Shown here: one piece after another, positions 7,247-15,496 of the stretch
Layout of the letters: each line of letters begins with the position of its first letter
Position numbering within the stretch: position 1 is the first letter of the stretch
Virus record (IMG/VR): IMGVR_UViG_3300020123_000163
Coordinates: 1-34,452 of that record
Length of the DNA: 34,452 nucleotides
Source of the DNA: a virus
Strand: one strand, 5' to 3'
Made by a program: the position numbers and the translations under genes
Notes under the pieces: generated by a model
Database searches by the model: none
What the model saw: only the letters and a program-made list of their open reading frames with translations
What the model was told of the DNA's origin: nothing

Positions 7247-9589
7247 ATGAGCGAAGCAAATGATTTCGATAATGCGCGTGTCGTGGAGTCCTGCGTTTGG
7301 CAGATGAAGTTGGCCGACTACCCGCGAGACCTGAACCGCGCGCGCATCGACCGGCTCTATAACGGTGAACCCCCTTACTCCGAGGAAGAAGAACGCGACA
7401 ACCAAATCGAGGTCAATGTCAACCCGCTTGGAGGCACCAAACTCGCCCATGATGCCCGCTCTCAATTAGCCAATGGCCTAATGAAGCCGGGGAAGTTTGC
7501 CAACGCTACCACCGATTACGGGCCAGTGCATAAACGGCAGGAATATTCCGCCATCGTCAGTAACGAATGGAATCGACCCATGAAACGGTCCCCGTTCTAT
7601 TGGGAAACCCTCCGTGGCAAGATCGCTCAAAACATTCTGCACGGCATCGCCCCTGCCGCCTGGGATGACCGCGATTGTTGGTGTCCTGATGATCTTGGGG
7701 TGGAAGACGTGATGATCCCCAGCGGAACCACGGTTAAAATGAAGAACCTGCCGTTCTTCGCCATCTGGCGATCGTGGACCGGGGCGCAACTGAAACGGTT
7801 CATCTCCGGCCCCAAAGTCGATAAGGCGTGGAACATTCCGTTAGTCAAAAAGCTGATTCAATGGGTGGATGCCGAGGCGGTCAAGACCATGGGAACAACT
7901 TGGGCGGAAGTCTGGTCCCCAACCAAGCAACAGGAACGGGAGAAGGGCGATGGCGCTCTTTATGCCGCAGATCAGGTAGCCACAATTGATGCGTGGGACT
8001 TCTATTTCTACGATCATAGCAAACGCGGCTCTGGCTGGAACCGGCGCGTGGTGCTGGACGCTTACGGTCAACCGGGAGTCAGTCCAGCCGGCGCACCGAT
8101 CCTAAACATGGGCAGTCATCGCTACGGTGACACCGGCAAAGGCGAGTTCCTTTATAACCCGGAAAAGCGCGTTTACGGGATGAAACGCAGCGAGATCATT
8201 TCCTTCCAATTCGCTGACCTATCCGCTGTCGCGCCCTTCCGTTATCATTCCGTTCGCAGCCTTGGCTATCTCATCTGGGCCATTTGCCATCTTCAAAACC
8301 GTCTGTTCTGCCGGATTCAGGAAGCGACCTTTGAGGGGTTGCTTCAGTATTTCCGGGTCAAATCCATGGAAGACGCGGAACGAGCGATCAAACTGGAATT
8401 GATCAATCGCGGGTTCATCGACGAAACGATCAACCCCATACAAGCCAGTGAACGCTGGCAACCGAACATCGCCTTGGCGCAATTCGCTTACGAGACCAAC
8501 GACCACATTATTGACGGCAACTCATCCAGCTTCGTCCAGAAACAGGAATATTCCCAAGGTTCAGAGCGCAAGACCAAGTTCCAGGTCGGGGCCGAACTGC
8601 AAGCCGCCACCCAATTAGTTTCCGCCGCTCTTTATCAGGTCTACAAATATCAGACGTTTGAGTATCAGGAGATTTTCCGACGCTTTATGCGGCGCAATTC
8701 CCGTGATGCTGATGTGCGGACTTTCCGGGCTAACTGTTTGCGCCAAGGTGTGCCGGAAAAGTTACTCGTAGCTGAAGCGTGGGATATTTCAGCAGAACAG
8801 GTGCTGGGGTCGGGTAATAAAACTTTGGAGATGGCCATTGCCCAACAGCTTTTGGAGATGCGAAATCTTTATGACCCCGAACCGCAACGAAAGATCCTGC
8901 GTGATGTAACTCTGGCAGTTACAGATAATGCGGCACGCACCGAAGAACTAGTGCCGGAACAGCCAGTGAAGGTAACGGACTCGGTGCATGACGCGCAGTT
9001 GGCAGCGGGTGCCTTGATGATGGGTTTGCCTGTGGCTCTAAAACTAGGGATCAATCACATCGAAGTCACCGAAACACTATTAGGCGTGATGCAGACCGTC
9101 ATTCAGAAGATTGAGAAGCGTGGAGCGATGGCCACGGAGGAAGAAATTGTTGGGCTGACCAACGTGGCGAACCATATCGAGCAACACATCCAGATCATCG
9201 GACAGGATGAGGAAGAAAAAGAGCGGGTCAAAAAGTATGGAGACGTTCTCGGAGGATTTTTAAATCAAATAAAAGGTTATGCACAAAGGCTCGGTGAACA
9301 GCGACGTAAACAGCAACAGCAAAATGGAGACATAGACGCCGAAACAAAAACTAAACTTCAAGCTCAACTGATTTTAGCGCAAGCGAAGGCATCAAACGCC
9401 AAGGAAAGTCATGCTCAAAAAACCGCCCAGCGGCAAGTGTCGTTTGATTTAAAACAGCAACAAGACGCTCAATCGCATTCACTTGAGCAGCAGAAAAAAT
9501 TAGCAGAGTTGAAAACTAACATTCAGGCCGAAGACCTTAAAACATCAGCAGAAATTCGGAGAAACCGTTTAAAGAGTCTCTCCGAATAG
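7247..9589 (+). CDS. Portal protein
   Basis: A 780-residue protein predicted to form the dodecameric portal at the capsid vertex through which terminase drives DNA. Evidence is its size (typical of podovirus-type portals of about 700-800), position in the packaging block and segments such as RIDRLYNGE...VNVNPLGGTKLAHDARSQLANGLMKPGK near the N-terminus, the central YRYHSVRSLGYLIWAICHLQNRLF-like helical region around 325-350, and a QEY..GSERKT.FQVGAELQAATQL stretch. The last ~140 residues are Gln/Lys/Glu-rich and probably coiled-coil, like portal barrel helices. I prefer ATG 7247 (MSEANDF) over GTG 7241. Right after its stop the 5-base periodic tract begins. Confidence 0.8.
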   Translation: MSEANDFDNARVVESCVWQMKLADYPRDLNRARIDRLYNGEPPYSEEEERDNQIEVNVNPLGGTKLAHDARSQLANGLMKPGKFANATTDYGPVHKRQEYSAIVSNEWNRPMKRSPFYWETLRGKIAQNILHGIAPAAWDDRDCWCPDDLGVEDVMIPSGTTVKMKNLPFFAIWRSWTGAQLKRFISGPKVDKAWNIPLVKKLIQWVDAEAVKTMGTTWAEVWSPTKQQEREKGDGALYAADQVATIDAWDFYFYDHSKRGSGWNRRVVLDAYGQPGVSPAGAPILNMGSHRYGDTGKGEFLYNPEKRVYGMKRSEIISFQFADLSAVAPFRYHSVRSLGYLIWAICHLQNRLFCRIQEATFEGLLQYFRVKSMEDAERAIKLELINRGFIDETINPIQASERWQPNIALAQFAYETNDHIIDGNSSSFVQKQEYSQGSERKTKFQVGAELQAATQLVSAALYQVYKYQTFEYQEIFRRFMRRNSRDADVRTFRANCLRQGVPEKLLVAEAWDISAEQVLGSGNKTLEMAIAQQLLEMRNLYDPEPQRKILRDVTLAVTDNAARTEELVPEQPVKVTDSVHDAQLAAGALMMGLPVALKLGINHIEVTETLLGVMQTVIQKIEKRGAMATEEEIVGLTNVANHIEQHIQIIGQDEEEKERVKKYGDVLGGFLNQIKGYAQRLGEQRRKQQQQNGDIDAETKTKLQAQLILAQAKASNAKESHAQKTAQRQVSFDLKQQQDAQSHSLEQQKKLAELKTNIQAEDLKTSAEIRRNRLKSLSE

Positions 9590-10233
9590 CCTGCCATTCC
9601 TGTCTGAACACAACCGTACCATTACGGATCGTAACGGACCAAACCAAACCACGCACTACCTGCATTTCCATACCAAACCTAACCTGTCCCCGCCATTCTT
9701 CGACTGACCGCGCCATACCGTTCCAAGCCTGCCCTCCGCACCTCTCATGGCCATGCATCCCCGCACCGCACCTTCCCTCACCATGCCTGCCACGCCAAAC
9801 CGAACCTCTCCGAACAACGCCGAACCGTCCGAGACGTTCCGATCCCCGCCTGCTTCGCCATTCCTTGCATCACCCCACAATGGCAATCCATCCCGCGCCA
9901 TCCCTCACCGCGCCTCACCTGCCAAACCATTTCTAGCCCCACTAGACCTGCCCTCACCATCCTCACTATTTCGTTCCAATCCCAACCTTGCCTGCCACGC
10001 ATTCCCCAACCGTACCACGCGATTCCTTGCCGCACCTTGGCCCACCTTGCCTGCAATGCCACAACAAACCACCACGGGCCTTAGCACAACTTGCCTTTCC
10101 ACACCTGCCATATCGAAACATGCCCTACCAGACCTAACCAGTCCGAACCAATCCGCACGGCACCAAACCGCACCTTGCCTGCCGTAATTTACCTAACCTA
10201 ACCGCACCAATCCTTGCCAGAACCTTCCACAAA
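9590..10233 (+). repeat. Degenerate pentanucleotide tract, CCNNN on + / GGNNN on -
   Basis: About 640 bp without a credible gene between the portal gene and two leftward genes. The + strand is C-rich and G-poor, with CC (or single C) recurring every 5 bases over long runs, for example aaacc-aaacc at 9651-9660 and accta-accta-accgc near 10191-10205, with occasional phase slips. The - strand reads GG every 5 bases, so 4 successive GG pairs with 3-base loops occur again and again. Because the period lacks stops, all three - frames are open for 60-95 codons (Gly/Arg/Trp/Val-rich), which I regard as artefacts. The role is unknown: candidates are a G-quadruplex-forming 3' UTR, a recombination or packaging site, or a replication signal. 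Confidence 0.85.
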
Positions 10234-10659
10234 TCAGGCAGCTTTTTTAACTTTCTTAATTGCGCTAAACACCTCTGCTAGTTGCCTTAATTCCCGATAC
10301 TTTCGGGTAAAGGCATTCAGTTCAGCCAGTGCATCCTTAAGCAACTGATCGCGCATTGCGGCATCAGCCATCACTTCGGACATAACTCGATAGCCGCCAC
10401 CTCTCTGAACCCGATCAGGAGTCAATGAAACAAAGACTGGCGCTTCAACTCCATCTCCCATCACCTGAACCGTGACGCGAATCAGAGTGCGGGCCTCCAT
10501 CAATCGCCATTGTTCCGCCGCCTCGGTATTGTCCCAAGTGAACCGTGAATGTAATACATGTTTGGGATTGCGAGCTTCTTCTACTACATCTTCAGGCCGC
10601 AGAATGCCATTCTTTGCGGCAATCGCCCTTAATGCTTTTTCAACTGTTTCGTTTTTCAT
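10234..10659 (-). CDS. Conserved phage hypothetical protein
   Basis: A 141-residue leftward gene starting at the ATG at 10659 (MKNETVEKAL). It has an N-terminal segment with AIAAKNGILRPEDVVEEARNP, then LHSRFTWDNTEAAEQWRLMEARTLIR. I recognise this 'P..VV..A+.P.HPLH..F.WD...AA..YR..QAR.LI' layout from small proteins in many phages, with no known function. The C-terminus (LNAFTRKYRELRQLAEVFSAIKKVKK) is helical and basic. It follows the 10662-11348 gene by 2 bases, in one leftward transcript that would run into the GGNNN tract. Confidence 0.72.
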   Translation of the reverse strand: MKNETVEKALRAIAAKNGILRPEDVVEEARNPKHVLHSRFTWDNTEAAEQWRLMEARTLIRVTVQVMGDGVEAPVFVSLTPDRVQRGGGYRVMSEVMADAAMRDQLLKDALAELNAFTRKYRELRQLAEVFSAIKKVKKAA

Positions 10660-10661
10660 AA

Positions 10662-11348
10662 TTAGTGGTTTTTGATTTTGAATGTTCCCCATCCCATCCC
10701 TGCTGAGTTTTTAGATGCAGGCCGACCTTCCCCAATTCCGACTTGTTCGCCCATACGGGCAAGCAGATTGGCTACGTCCTCAAACGAGAACATATCGCCA
10801 TCGAATCGAATTCGCAGTTTGGCGCTCCACTTCTGATACATTGGGCGAATCGTCACGTAAGCTGCCCCGGTTTCGACCCGTGCTGCCATCTCCGTTCGCT
10901 CTGGTTTTCCGTAAATACGGATCAGCCCGTATTGCGGCTCAGTCTTGTCATAACCATCGGCCAAAACAAAGAGAGCCATCTTTGCGAGGGTCATTTTCAT
11001 TCCGACAATGCTGCACGCCTTGATCAAGCCATTTCGGATCGACGAAACATTGAACCCGTCCCATCCCTGCGGCGCAATGTATCGTGCCTCATTATAGAGC
11101 GTTTCGATGTTGGCTGGTTTGCGTTTTGCACCCTTGCGTGAGGCGTGACCAAGCTCCATTTTCTGGAGCATTTCGTTCTTCGCCTTTTGGCTGAATCGGT
11201 GAATGACCAGTGGGGCAGTGCCTTCGATTTCAAACTGCGCCGTTAGCATTCTTGGCGCTGAAATTTGAACGTCTAACTTTGTCGGCTCTTCCGCTCCATT
11301 GGATTTGATCGTCGGGAGACGATTCTTTCTAACAGTGGTTTTTAACAT
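10662..11348 (-). CDS. Conserved phage hypothetical protein (possible RAMP-like fold)
   Basis: A 228-residue leftward gene starting at the ATG at 11348 (MLKTTVRKNR); an upstream in-frame extension is unlikely. Visible blocks are APLVIHRFSQKAKNEML, IAPQGWDGFNVSSIRNGLIKACSIVGMKM, MALFVLADGYD, a WSAKLRIRFD strand and the C-terminal VGIGEGRP...GMGWGTFKI. The family occurs in many tailed phages with unknown function; the glycine-rich end faintly resembles RAMP-type folds, which is my inference and unproven. It is transcribed divergently from the ATP-grasp block and co-transcribed with the gene at 10234. Confidence 0.7.
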   Translation of the reverse strand: MLKTTVRKNRLPTIKSNGAEEPTKLDVQISAPRMLTAQFEIEGTAPLVIHRFSQKAKNEMLQKMELGHASRKGAKRKPANIETLYNEARYIAPQGWDGFNVSSIRNGLIKACSIVGMKMTLAKMALFVLADGYDKTEPQYGLIRIYGKPERTEMAARVETGAAYVTIRPMYQKWSAKLRIRFDGDMFSFEDVANLLARMGEQVGIGEGRPASKNSAGMGWGTFKIKNH

Positions 11349-11366
11349 GAACTGAACTTCTAAAAA

Positions 11367-11459
11367 GCACCAGTCCACCGAAAGTTGTAGCGTCCCGTTG
11401 GGGAACGGAACCATTCAATGGCTGGTGCAGATTGTTTTGTTTCATAATCGGGCTACAAT
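11367..11459. promoter_or_regulatory. Divergent intergenic control region with inverted repeat
   Basis: This region lies between divergent genes. GCACCAG (11367-11373) and CTGGTGC (11422-11428) form a 7-bp stem around a perfect small hairpin CCGTT-GGGG-AACGG (11395-11408). For the + strand, TTGTTT at 11432-11437, a 16-base spacer and TACAAT at 11454-11459 make a plausible promoter. The nested stems would sit in the 5' leader of the leftward transcript or act as an operator. Confidence 0.4.
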
Positions 11460-11524
11460 CCGATAACGCTTGCGATTACATACCAACTGTCGTAATCAGT
11501 CAATTGAAAAGTGAAAATATTTTC

Positions 11525-11635
11525 ATGCCTGAACTTAACCCGTCACTGGAAGACGACGCCCTGCCCGAAGACATGGACTGCGACAGTGACGAAATTAAAC
11601 TGAGTGAACCACGCGCCGAAGATGAAGGAGATTAA
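11525..11635 (+). CDS. Tiny acidic protein before the ATP-grasp gene
   Basis: A 36-residue reading frame (MPELNPSLEDD...) with 14 Asp/Glu residues and one Lys, ending EDEGD. It overlaps the following ATP-grasp gene by 14 bases, so the two are coupled. I know no family for it. Acidic small proteins next to ATP-grasp ligases can be substrates or carriers (LysW-type carrier proteins, graspetide precursors), but nothing here proves that. A longer frame from 11432 lacks support. Confidence 0.45.
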   Translation: MPELNPSLEDDALPEDMDCDSDEIKLSEPRAEDEGD

Positions 11636-12920
11636 AGACGCCACAATTTTAGTTGTAGACCACGGCTTGGGCCTCTCAGTCGCCCATCGTTTATCCAAGG
11701 CGTTCAAGCGCGTCTTATATCACACGCCTTTTGAAAATGGATTCATTCGCTTGAATTCCTGCATCATCGGAGATGGCTACGAAAACATCGAGCGATGTGA
11801 AGATCCGTGGGCCATGAAGTCGGAGATTGACGGTTATTGCTTCCCTGACATTTATCACGCTGGTTGGCAACTGGAACTTGAATCGCAAGGCTATCCAGTG
11901 TGGGGCGCGCGCAGAGCAGATCGACTGGAAATGAACCGAGAACGGTTTCAAACCATTTTAGGTGACATCGGACTACGCCAAGCACCTTTTGAAAAGGTAA
12001 TCGGGATCACAAATCTGAGAGCTTTCCTCAAGGATAAGAAAAATAAGTTCATCAAGATTTCCAAATTCAGGGGTAGTTTTGAAACGTGCCATTGGCGCTC
12101 CTGGAATGAAGACCGTTGCAATATCGACTCATGGGCCGTCGAATTCGGACCCGCTGAGGATTTGATTCCATTTTTGGTGTTTGATCCAATTGGCAACGAT
12201 TTGGAGATCGGTGGAGATACCTACACCGTAGACGGAGAATGGCCATCATTGATGCTGAGGGGGGACGAGTACAAGGATAAAAGTTACCTTTCTGTAGTGA
12301 CGCCGAGAAGTGAGATGCCCGCCCCAATTCAAGAAGTATTGATGGCGTTTGCCCTTGTCCTAAAGCCGCTGCGTTGTCGGTCTAAATGGTCCATGGAACT
12401 ACGCGGTCAAGGGGACGAATGGTATTTCATCGATCCCACGCCGCGCCTAGGGTTGCCATCCACCGCCAGCCAATGTTCCACGTGGAACAATTTTCCAGAG
12501 ATTGTTTGGGCTGGCGCTCACGGTGAACTGATTGAACCAGAGCCTAACGGTAAATTCACGGCTGAAGTCGCCTTAACCATGCGCGGAGAAAAGGGGGCAT
12601 GGAAATCCACAACCGTTCCAGAAGAATTACGCGACGTGATGATGTTAAGTGGATGCTGTGAAATAGATGGTATGGCCTGCTTTCCGCCGGACGATCAACA
12701 TGAAGAACATATTGGCTGGTTAGTGGCTGTTGGGGATACGATGAAGGAAACCATTGATACCTTGAAAGGGTATGCCGCTAAATTACCGGATGGGGTGAGT
12801 GCCAAAACTGATACCCTGGTTAATCTCCTGGCTGAGATCCACGAAGCTAAATCTGAAGGGATTGAATTTGGGACTGGACAAGAGATTCCCAAACCGTCAT
12901 CTGTTGTCGAAGATGCCTGA
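11622..12920 (+). CDS. ATP-grasp-fold enzyme
   Basis: A 432-residue protein with the order expected of ATP-grasp ligases. The pre-ATP-grasp Rossmann-like domain starts with ILVVDHGLGLSVAHRLSKAF (9-28). GARRADRLEMNRERFQTIL...GL at 95-118 is the linker that precedes the ATP-binding domain, FIKISKFRGS at 143-152 supplies the ATP-contacting Lys region, and the metal-binding end is WSMELRG...WYFIDPTPRLGLPS at 256-280 (E259, D271 and R275). It presumably makes an amide or ester bond via an acyl-phosphate. No further subfamily can be named. Its place in the head gene block, right after a tiny acidic protein, is unusual. I chose ATG 11622 over GTG 11604. Confidence 0.72.
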   Translation: MKEIKDATILVVDHGLGLSVAHRLSKAFKRVLYHTPFENGFIRLNSCIIGDGYENIERCEDPWAMKSEIDGYCFPDIYHAGWQLELESQGYPVWGARRADRLEMNRERFQTILGDIGLRQAPFEKVIGITNLRAFLKDKKNKFIKISKFRGSFETCHWRSWNEDRCNIDSWAVEFGPAEDLIPFLVFDPIGNDLEIGGDTYTVDGEWPSLMLRGDEYKDKSYLSVVTPRSEMPAPIQEVLMAFALVLKPLRCRSKWSMELRGQGDEWYFIDPTPRLGLPSTASQCSTWNNFPEIVWAGAHGELIEPEPNGKFTAEVALTMRGEKGAWKSTTVPEELRDVMMLSGCCEIDGMACFPPDDQHEEHIGWLVAVGDTMKETIDTLKGYAAKLPDGVSAKTDTLVNLLAEIHEAKSEGIEFGTGQEIPKPSSVVEDA

Positions 12921-13095
12921 GCCAACACCAACCCCGGATTACTGGCAACCGCCGCCGCCCCCGCCTCCGCGCGGCATTCCGCTCCCCCCGGATAACAAGT
13001 TTCAAAAGCCGTTGATGAAAGCGATCAAGGCGCACATCAAACCGAACAAGTTGCGAATCCAACGGCCAAAGAAACGCGAGGTTAAGTGGTGGTAG
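12913..13095 (+). CDS. Small Pro-rich, basic protein
   Basis: A 60-residue protein overlapping the ATP-grasp stop by 8 bases. It starts MPEPTPTPDYW, has a run of seven prolines with RGIPLPP, then a basic second half rich in Lys/Arg ending REVKWW. The composition suggests a flexible, possibly membrane- or DNA-contacting protein; no family is recognised. Confidence 0.55.
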   Translation: MPEPTPTPDYWQPPPPPPPRGIPLPPDNKFQKPLMKAIKAHIKPNKLRIQRPKKREVKWW

Positions 13096-13361
13096 TTTTT
13101 TCGCCCAAACAGATGTTCCGTGAGAAGGAAGCAGCCAAACTGCATCACGAACTGGTTGCCACCGTTGGCTTTCAAACCGCTGGCCTCCATGCCTTGCAAG
13201 CCTACGCCGATATGTTGACCAAAGATGATAAGTCTGATGCGGCTTCCCGAATGCACCGACTGGAAGGCGCACGCGAGTTTTGGGGCGTGCTGCTCAATCT
13301 CACTGAAGTTGCTGAAATGCCCCAAAAACACGTCACGCAAAACTTGAATCACAGGGCCTAA
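13086..13361 (+). CDS. Small helical hypothetical protein
   Basis: A 91-residue protein, mostly helical, with AAKLHHELVATVGFQTAGLHALQAYADML and RLEGAREFWGVLLNLTE. The GTG start at 13086 has a GAGG sequence 4 bases upstream; the ATG at 13113 has none, so I kept the GTG. The RL.GA..F..VLLNL pattern resembles small phage proteins near the head genes. It overlaps the preceding gene by 10 bases. Confidence 0.6.
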   Translation: MVVVFSPKQMFREKEAAKLHHELVATVGFQTAGLHALQAYADMLTKDDKSDAASRMHRLEGAREFWGVLLNLTEVAEMPQKHVTQNLNHRA

Positions 13362-13363
13362 TT

Positions 13364-13657
13364 ATGTCGAAATTCAGAAAAAAACCTGTTGTCATTGAAG
13401 CGCAACAATTCAACCCACCGTGCTTGAACGGCCTGTTCATCATGCCAATCTTGGAAACGGAAACTGTTCGCTCATTTATTGAATTCAATGATGCCAAGGG
13501 ATCTTTTCTAACCATCGAAACACTGGAAGGAAATCATCGAGCCGATCCGGGCGATTGGATTATCCGAGGCATCAAAGGCGAATTTTATCCCTGCAAACCC
13601 GACATTTTTGATAAAACCTACGAACCAATTGATACCCCATGCCAGAAACAGCCGTAG
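13364..13657 (+). CDS. PGDYG-like phage protein
   Basis: A 97-residue protein that starts KFRKKPVVIEAQQF and ends with the block LEGNHRADPGDWIIRGIKGEFYPCKPDIFDKTYE. This pairing of an N-terminal YRKKPV.IEA.. with a C-terminal PGDW.I+G..GE.YP..PDIF is a very common phage family (PGDYG-type), role unproven. The start has the AATTATG context with no Shine-Dalgarno sequence. It overlaps the scaffold gene by 19 bases. Confidence 0.85.
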   Translation: MSKFRKKPVVIEAQQFNPPCLNGLFIMPILETETVRSFIEFNDAKGSFLTIETLEGNHRADPGDWIIRGIKGEFYPCKPDIFDKTYEPIDTPCQKQP

Positions 13658-14949
13658 CACCTGCCCCCGCCGCCGCACCCGCCGCGCCCGCCTTGGGAAC
13701 CATTCCCATCGGCACCATCACCAACATTCCGACCACTCCCGCTTTCAAAAAGGCCGCTGGTGAATTGCGTTCCGGAAAGTATGGCCCGACTGAATCCAAG
13801 CAGCCTGAGACAAAACAGCCCGACGCCAAGCTGCCTGATCCGGTCAAGCCTGACCCCATCAAAGCCGAGACCACCGAAAAGACCGAAACGGAAAAGACCG
13901 AGCAGCCACCGACTACTGAGACCAAGACGACCGATGAGAAGGGCAAGGAAACCAAAACCAAAATATCACCGTGGAAACTGGTGGATGAATGGAAAGGGAA
14001 ACATTCGCTCGCTGAGAAACAAATTGCCGACCTGCAAACCCAACTGGCCGATCTCAAAACTAAAGCACCGGATGTTGCTGAGGCAAAGAAATTGACTGAA
14101 CGCCTGGAGAAAGCTGAAGCTAGAGCGAAACAGTTGGAAGATGAAGTCAAATTTGCCGACTACTCCAAGTCAGACGAATACCGTACCCAATACGAGAAAC
14201 CCTATCAGGACGCATGGAAGGCCGGCCAAAGTCTGGTGTCCAAAATGAATATCACCACTCAGGACGGCACGGTTCGTAAGGCGACCCCGGCTGATTGGGA
14301 CCGGATCATGGAAATTCATTTTCAAGACCCGGAAACCGCCGCAAACGAGTTATCCGAATTGTTCGGGGCCAAGGCGAGCGTGGTCAGCAGCTACATGGTA
14401 GACGTAGAAAAGCATGGCCGGAAAGCCGCGAATGCCATCGACGAATACCGTACGAAAGGCGCGGAACGATGGACCCAACAGCAGGAGGACGGGAAGCGCC
14501 ATGAAAAACAGATTTCCGAAGACTTATCCAAAAGTTGGGACGCAGCGACTAAAGCATCTCTCGAACACCCGGAATACGGCCAATACTTCAAGCAACGCGA
14601 AGGTGATCCTGAGTGGAATCAAAGGCTGGCCAAAGGCTACGAATTGGCGGATCGCGCTTTCAGGGAAAACGCCAAAGATCCTAATCTCACGCCGGAGCAA
14701 CGAAAGTCTATCGTCAATCGCCACGCGGCCTTGAAGCATCGCGCGGCAGCATTTGGGGCGCTCCGTTACGACAACCAACGATTGCGGGCTGAGAATGCCG
14801 AACTGCGCCAGCAACGGGACGAATACGGCGAGAGCGAACCGACCGGGAGCGATGGCAAGGGCAAGAATGGCGAGGGCGCACCGCAAGTCGGAGCAACCGC
14901 CATGGCCCGCGCGCGGGCCGCGTTGCATTCTGGGAAGTACGCACGATGA
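13639..14949 (+). CDS. Capsid scaffolding protein
   Basis: A 436-residue protein, predicted to assemble the procapsid and leave before DNA packaging. Residues 1-40 are Ala/Pro-rich, residues ~50-110 are a Lys/Thr/Glu/Pro-rich disordered region, and residues ~115-180 are a coiled coil (ADLQTQLADLKTKAPDVAEAKKLTERLEKAEARAKQLEDEV). A second coiled coil (RLRAENAELRQQRDEY) lies near 390, and the C-terminus is Gly/Ala-rich. High charge, coiled coils and the position just before the capsid gene are typical of scaffolds; there is no sequence signature. The segment SGKYGPTES near residue 45 is echoed by HSGKYAR at the very end. Confidence 0.72.
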   Translation: MPETAVAPAPAAAPAAPALGTIPIGTITNIPTTPAFKKAAGELRSGKYGPTESKQPETKQPDAKLPDPVKPDPIKAETTEKTETEKTEQPPTTETKTTDEKGKETKTKISPWKLVDEWKGKHSLAEKQIADLQTQLADLKTKAPDVAEAKKLTERLEKAEARAKQLEDEVKFADYSKSDEYRTQYEKPYQDAWKAGQSLVSKMNITTQDGTVRKATPADWDRIMEIHFQDPETAANELSELFGAKASVVSSYMVDVEKHGRKAANAIDEYRTKGAERWTQQQEDGKRHEKQISEDLSKSWDAATKASLEHPEYGQYFKQREGDPEWNQRLAKGYELADRAFRENAKDPNLTPEQRKSIVNRHAALKHRAAAFGALRYDNQRLRAENAELRQQRDEYGESEPTGSDGKGKNGEGAPQVGATAMARARAALHSGKYAR

Positions 14950-15098
14950 ACGCAATGAAGGTCATTCACGATGTCTTAAATCGGTGTCGTGAAAATAACC
15001 AAATGCCGCATCATTTACTGATTTCATCGGCTTTAATTATGGAGATGAATGATCCATGGTGGTGCACCTATCCATTAAGTGACAGTCAACAGATGTAA
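14946..15098 (+). CDS. Small hypothetical protein
   Basis: A 50-residue reading frame joined to the scaffold gene by an ATGA overlap, reading MNAMKVIHDVLNRCRENN... and ending in a Trp-rich PWWCTYPLSDS tail. No family is recognised. Coupling to the scaffold stop supports translation; there is no Shine-Dalgarno sequence. Confidence 0.4.
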   Translation: MNAMKVIHDVLNRCRENNQMPHHLLISSALIMEMNDPWWCTYPLSDSQQM

Positions 15099-15128
15099 GC
15101 TAATAAATCACCTTGGGACGGTCACGTA

Positions 15129-15194
15129 ATGGGATTTCCTTTCCTGATTCTTAATCAAGGCGATCAAGTATTTGCTGCCGCTGTCGTGAAATGA
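15129..15194 (+). CDS. Possible 21-residue leader peptide
   Basis: A short frame MGFPFLILNQGDQ... that ends in an ATGA overlap with the next gene. It could be a translational coupler; there is no other evidence for it. Confidence 0.2.
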   Translation: MGFPFLILNQGDQVFAAAVVK

Positions 15195-15460
15195 AAACAA
15201 ACGGCAAACATCTCAATGAACAGTCAGTGCTCTTGGCCAACCAGAAGAAGCACATCAACTCGCTCAATCGGCTCATCTGGATTTTGATCCGTCAGGCAGG
15301 CGGGGAAGTCAGGGTGTCGCATCGAGACATGGCGCTCATCCCCGATAAATGGAATTTCTCCATCGCACCTGACCCCAATAAGCCCGAAGAAATCGTGTTC
15401 AAAGCGACTGATGGCCCGCAAGAAGCGCAACAGGCCGCGATGCAGGCGGAGAAGAATTAA
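15191..15460 (+). CDS. Small hypothetical protein before the capsid gene
   Basis: An 89-residue protein with an N-terminal helix (QSVLLANQKKHINSLNRLIWILIRQAGGEVRV), then SHRDMALIPDKWNF and a Gln/Ala-rich tail (PQEAQQAAMQAEKN). I recognise no family with certainty. Small proteins of this layout often sit just before phage capsid genes. It ends 2 bases before the TTGACA of the capsid promoter. Confidence 0.6.
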   Translation: MKTNGKHLNEQSVLLANQKKHINSLNRLIWILIRQAGGEVRVSHRDMALIPDKWNFSIAPDPNKPEEIVFKATDGPQEAQQAAMQAEKN

Positions 15461-15461
15461 G

Positions 15462-15490
15462 TTGACAAACTAAATCTAGTATTCTAAAGG
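15462..15490 (+). promoter_or_regulatory. Probable capsid gene promoter
   Basis: A perfect -35 TTGACA at 15462-15467. At 17-base spacing the -10 would be TAAAGG (15485-15490), which is weak; TATTCT at 15480-15485 is a better match but only 12 bases away. Transcription from either would begin at or just before the hairpin chain at 15497. Confidence 0.4.
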
Positions 15491-15496
15491 AGCACT

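Noticed and set aside
9537-10111. Overlapping minus-strand open frames rich in Gly/Arg/Trp
   Set aside because: They follow from the stop-free 5-base period of the GGNNN tract, occur in all frames and have no start signals or domain features.
12847-13272. 141-residue minus frame
   Set aside because: Antisense to a proline-rich gene; Arg-rich composition is a codon shadow.
13572-14150. 192-residue minus-strand frame
   Set aside because: It is the antisense of the Lys/Thr/Glu-rich scaffold coding region, with Ser/Val/Phe low complexity caused by codon bias.
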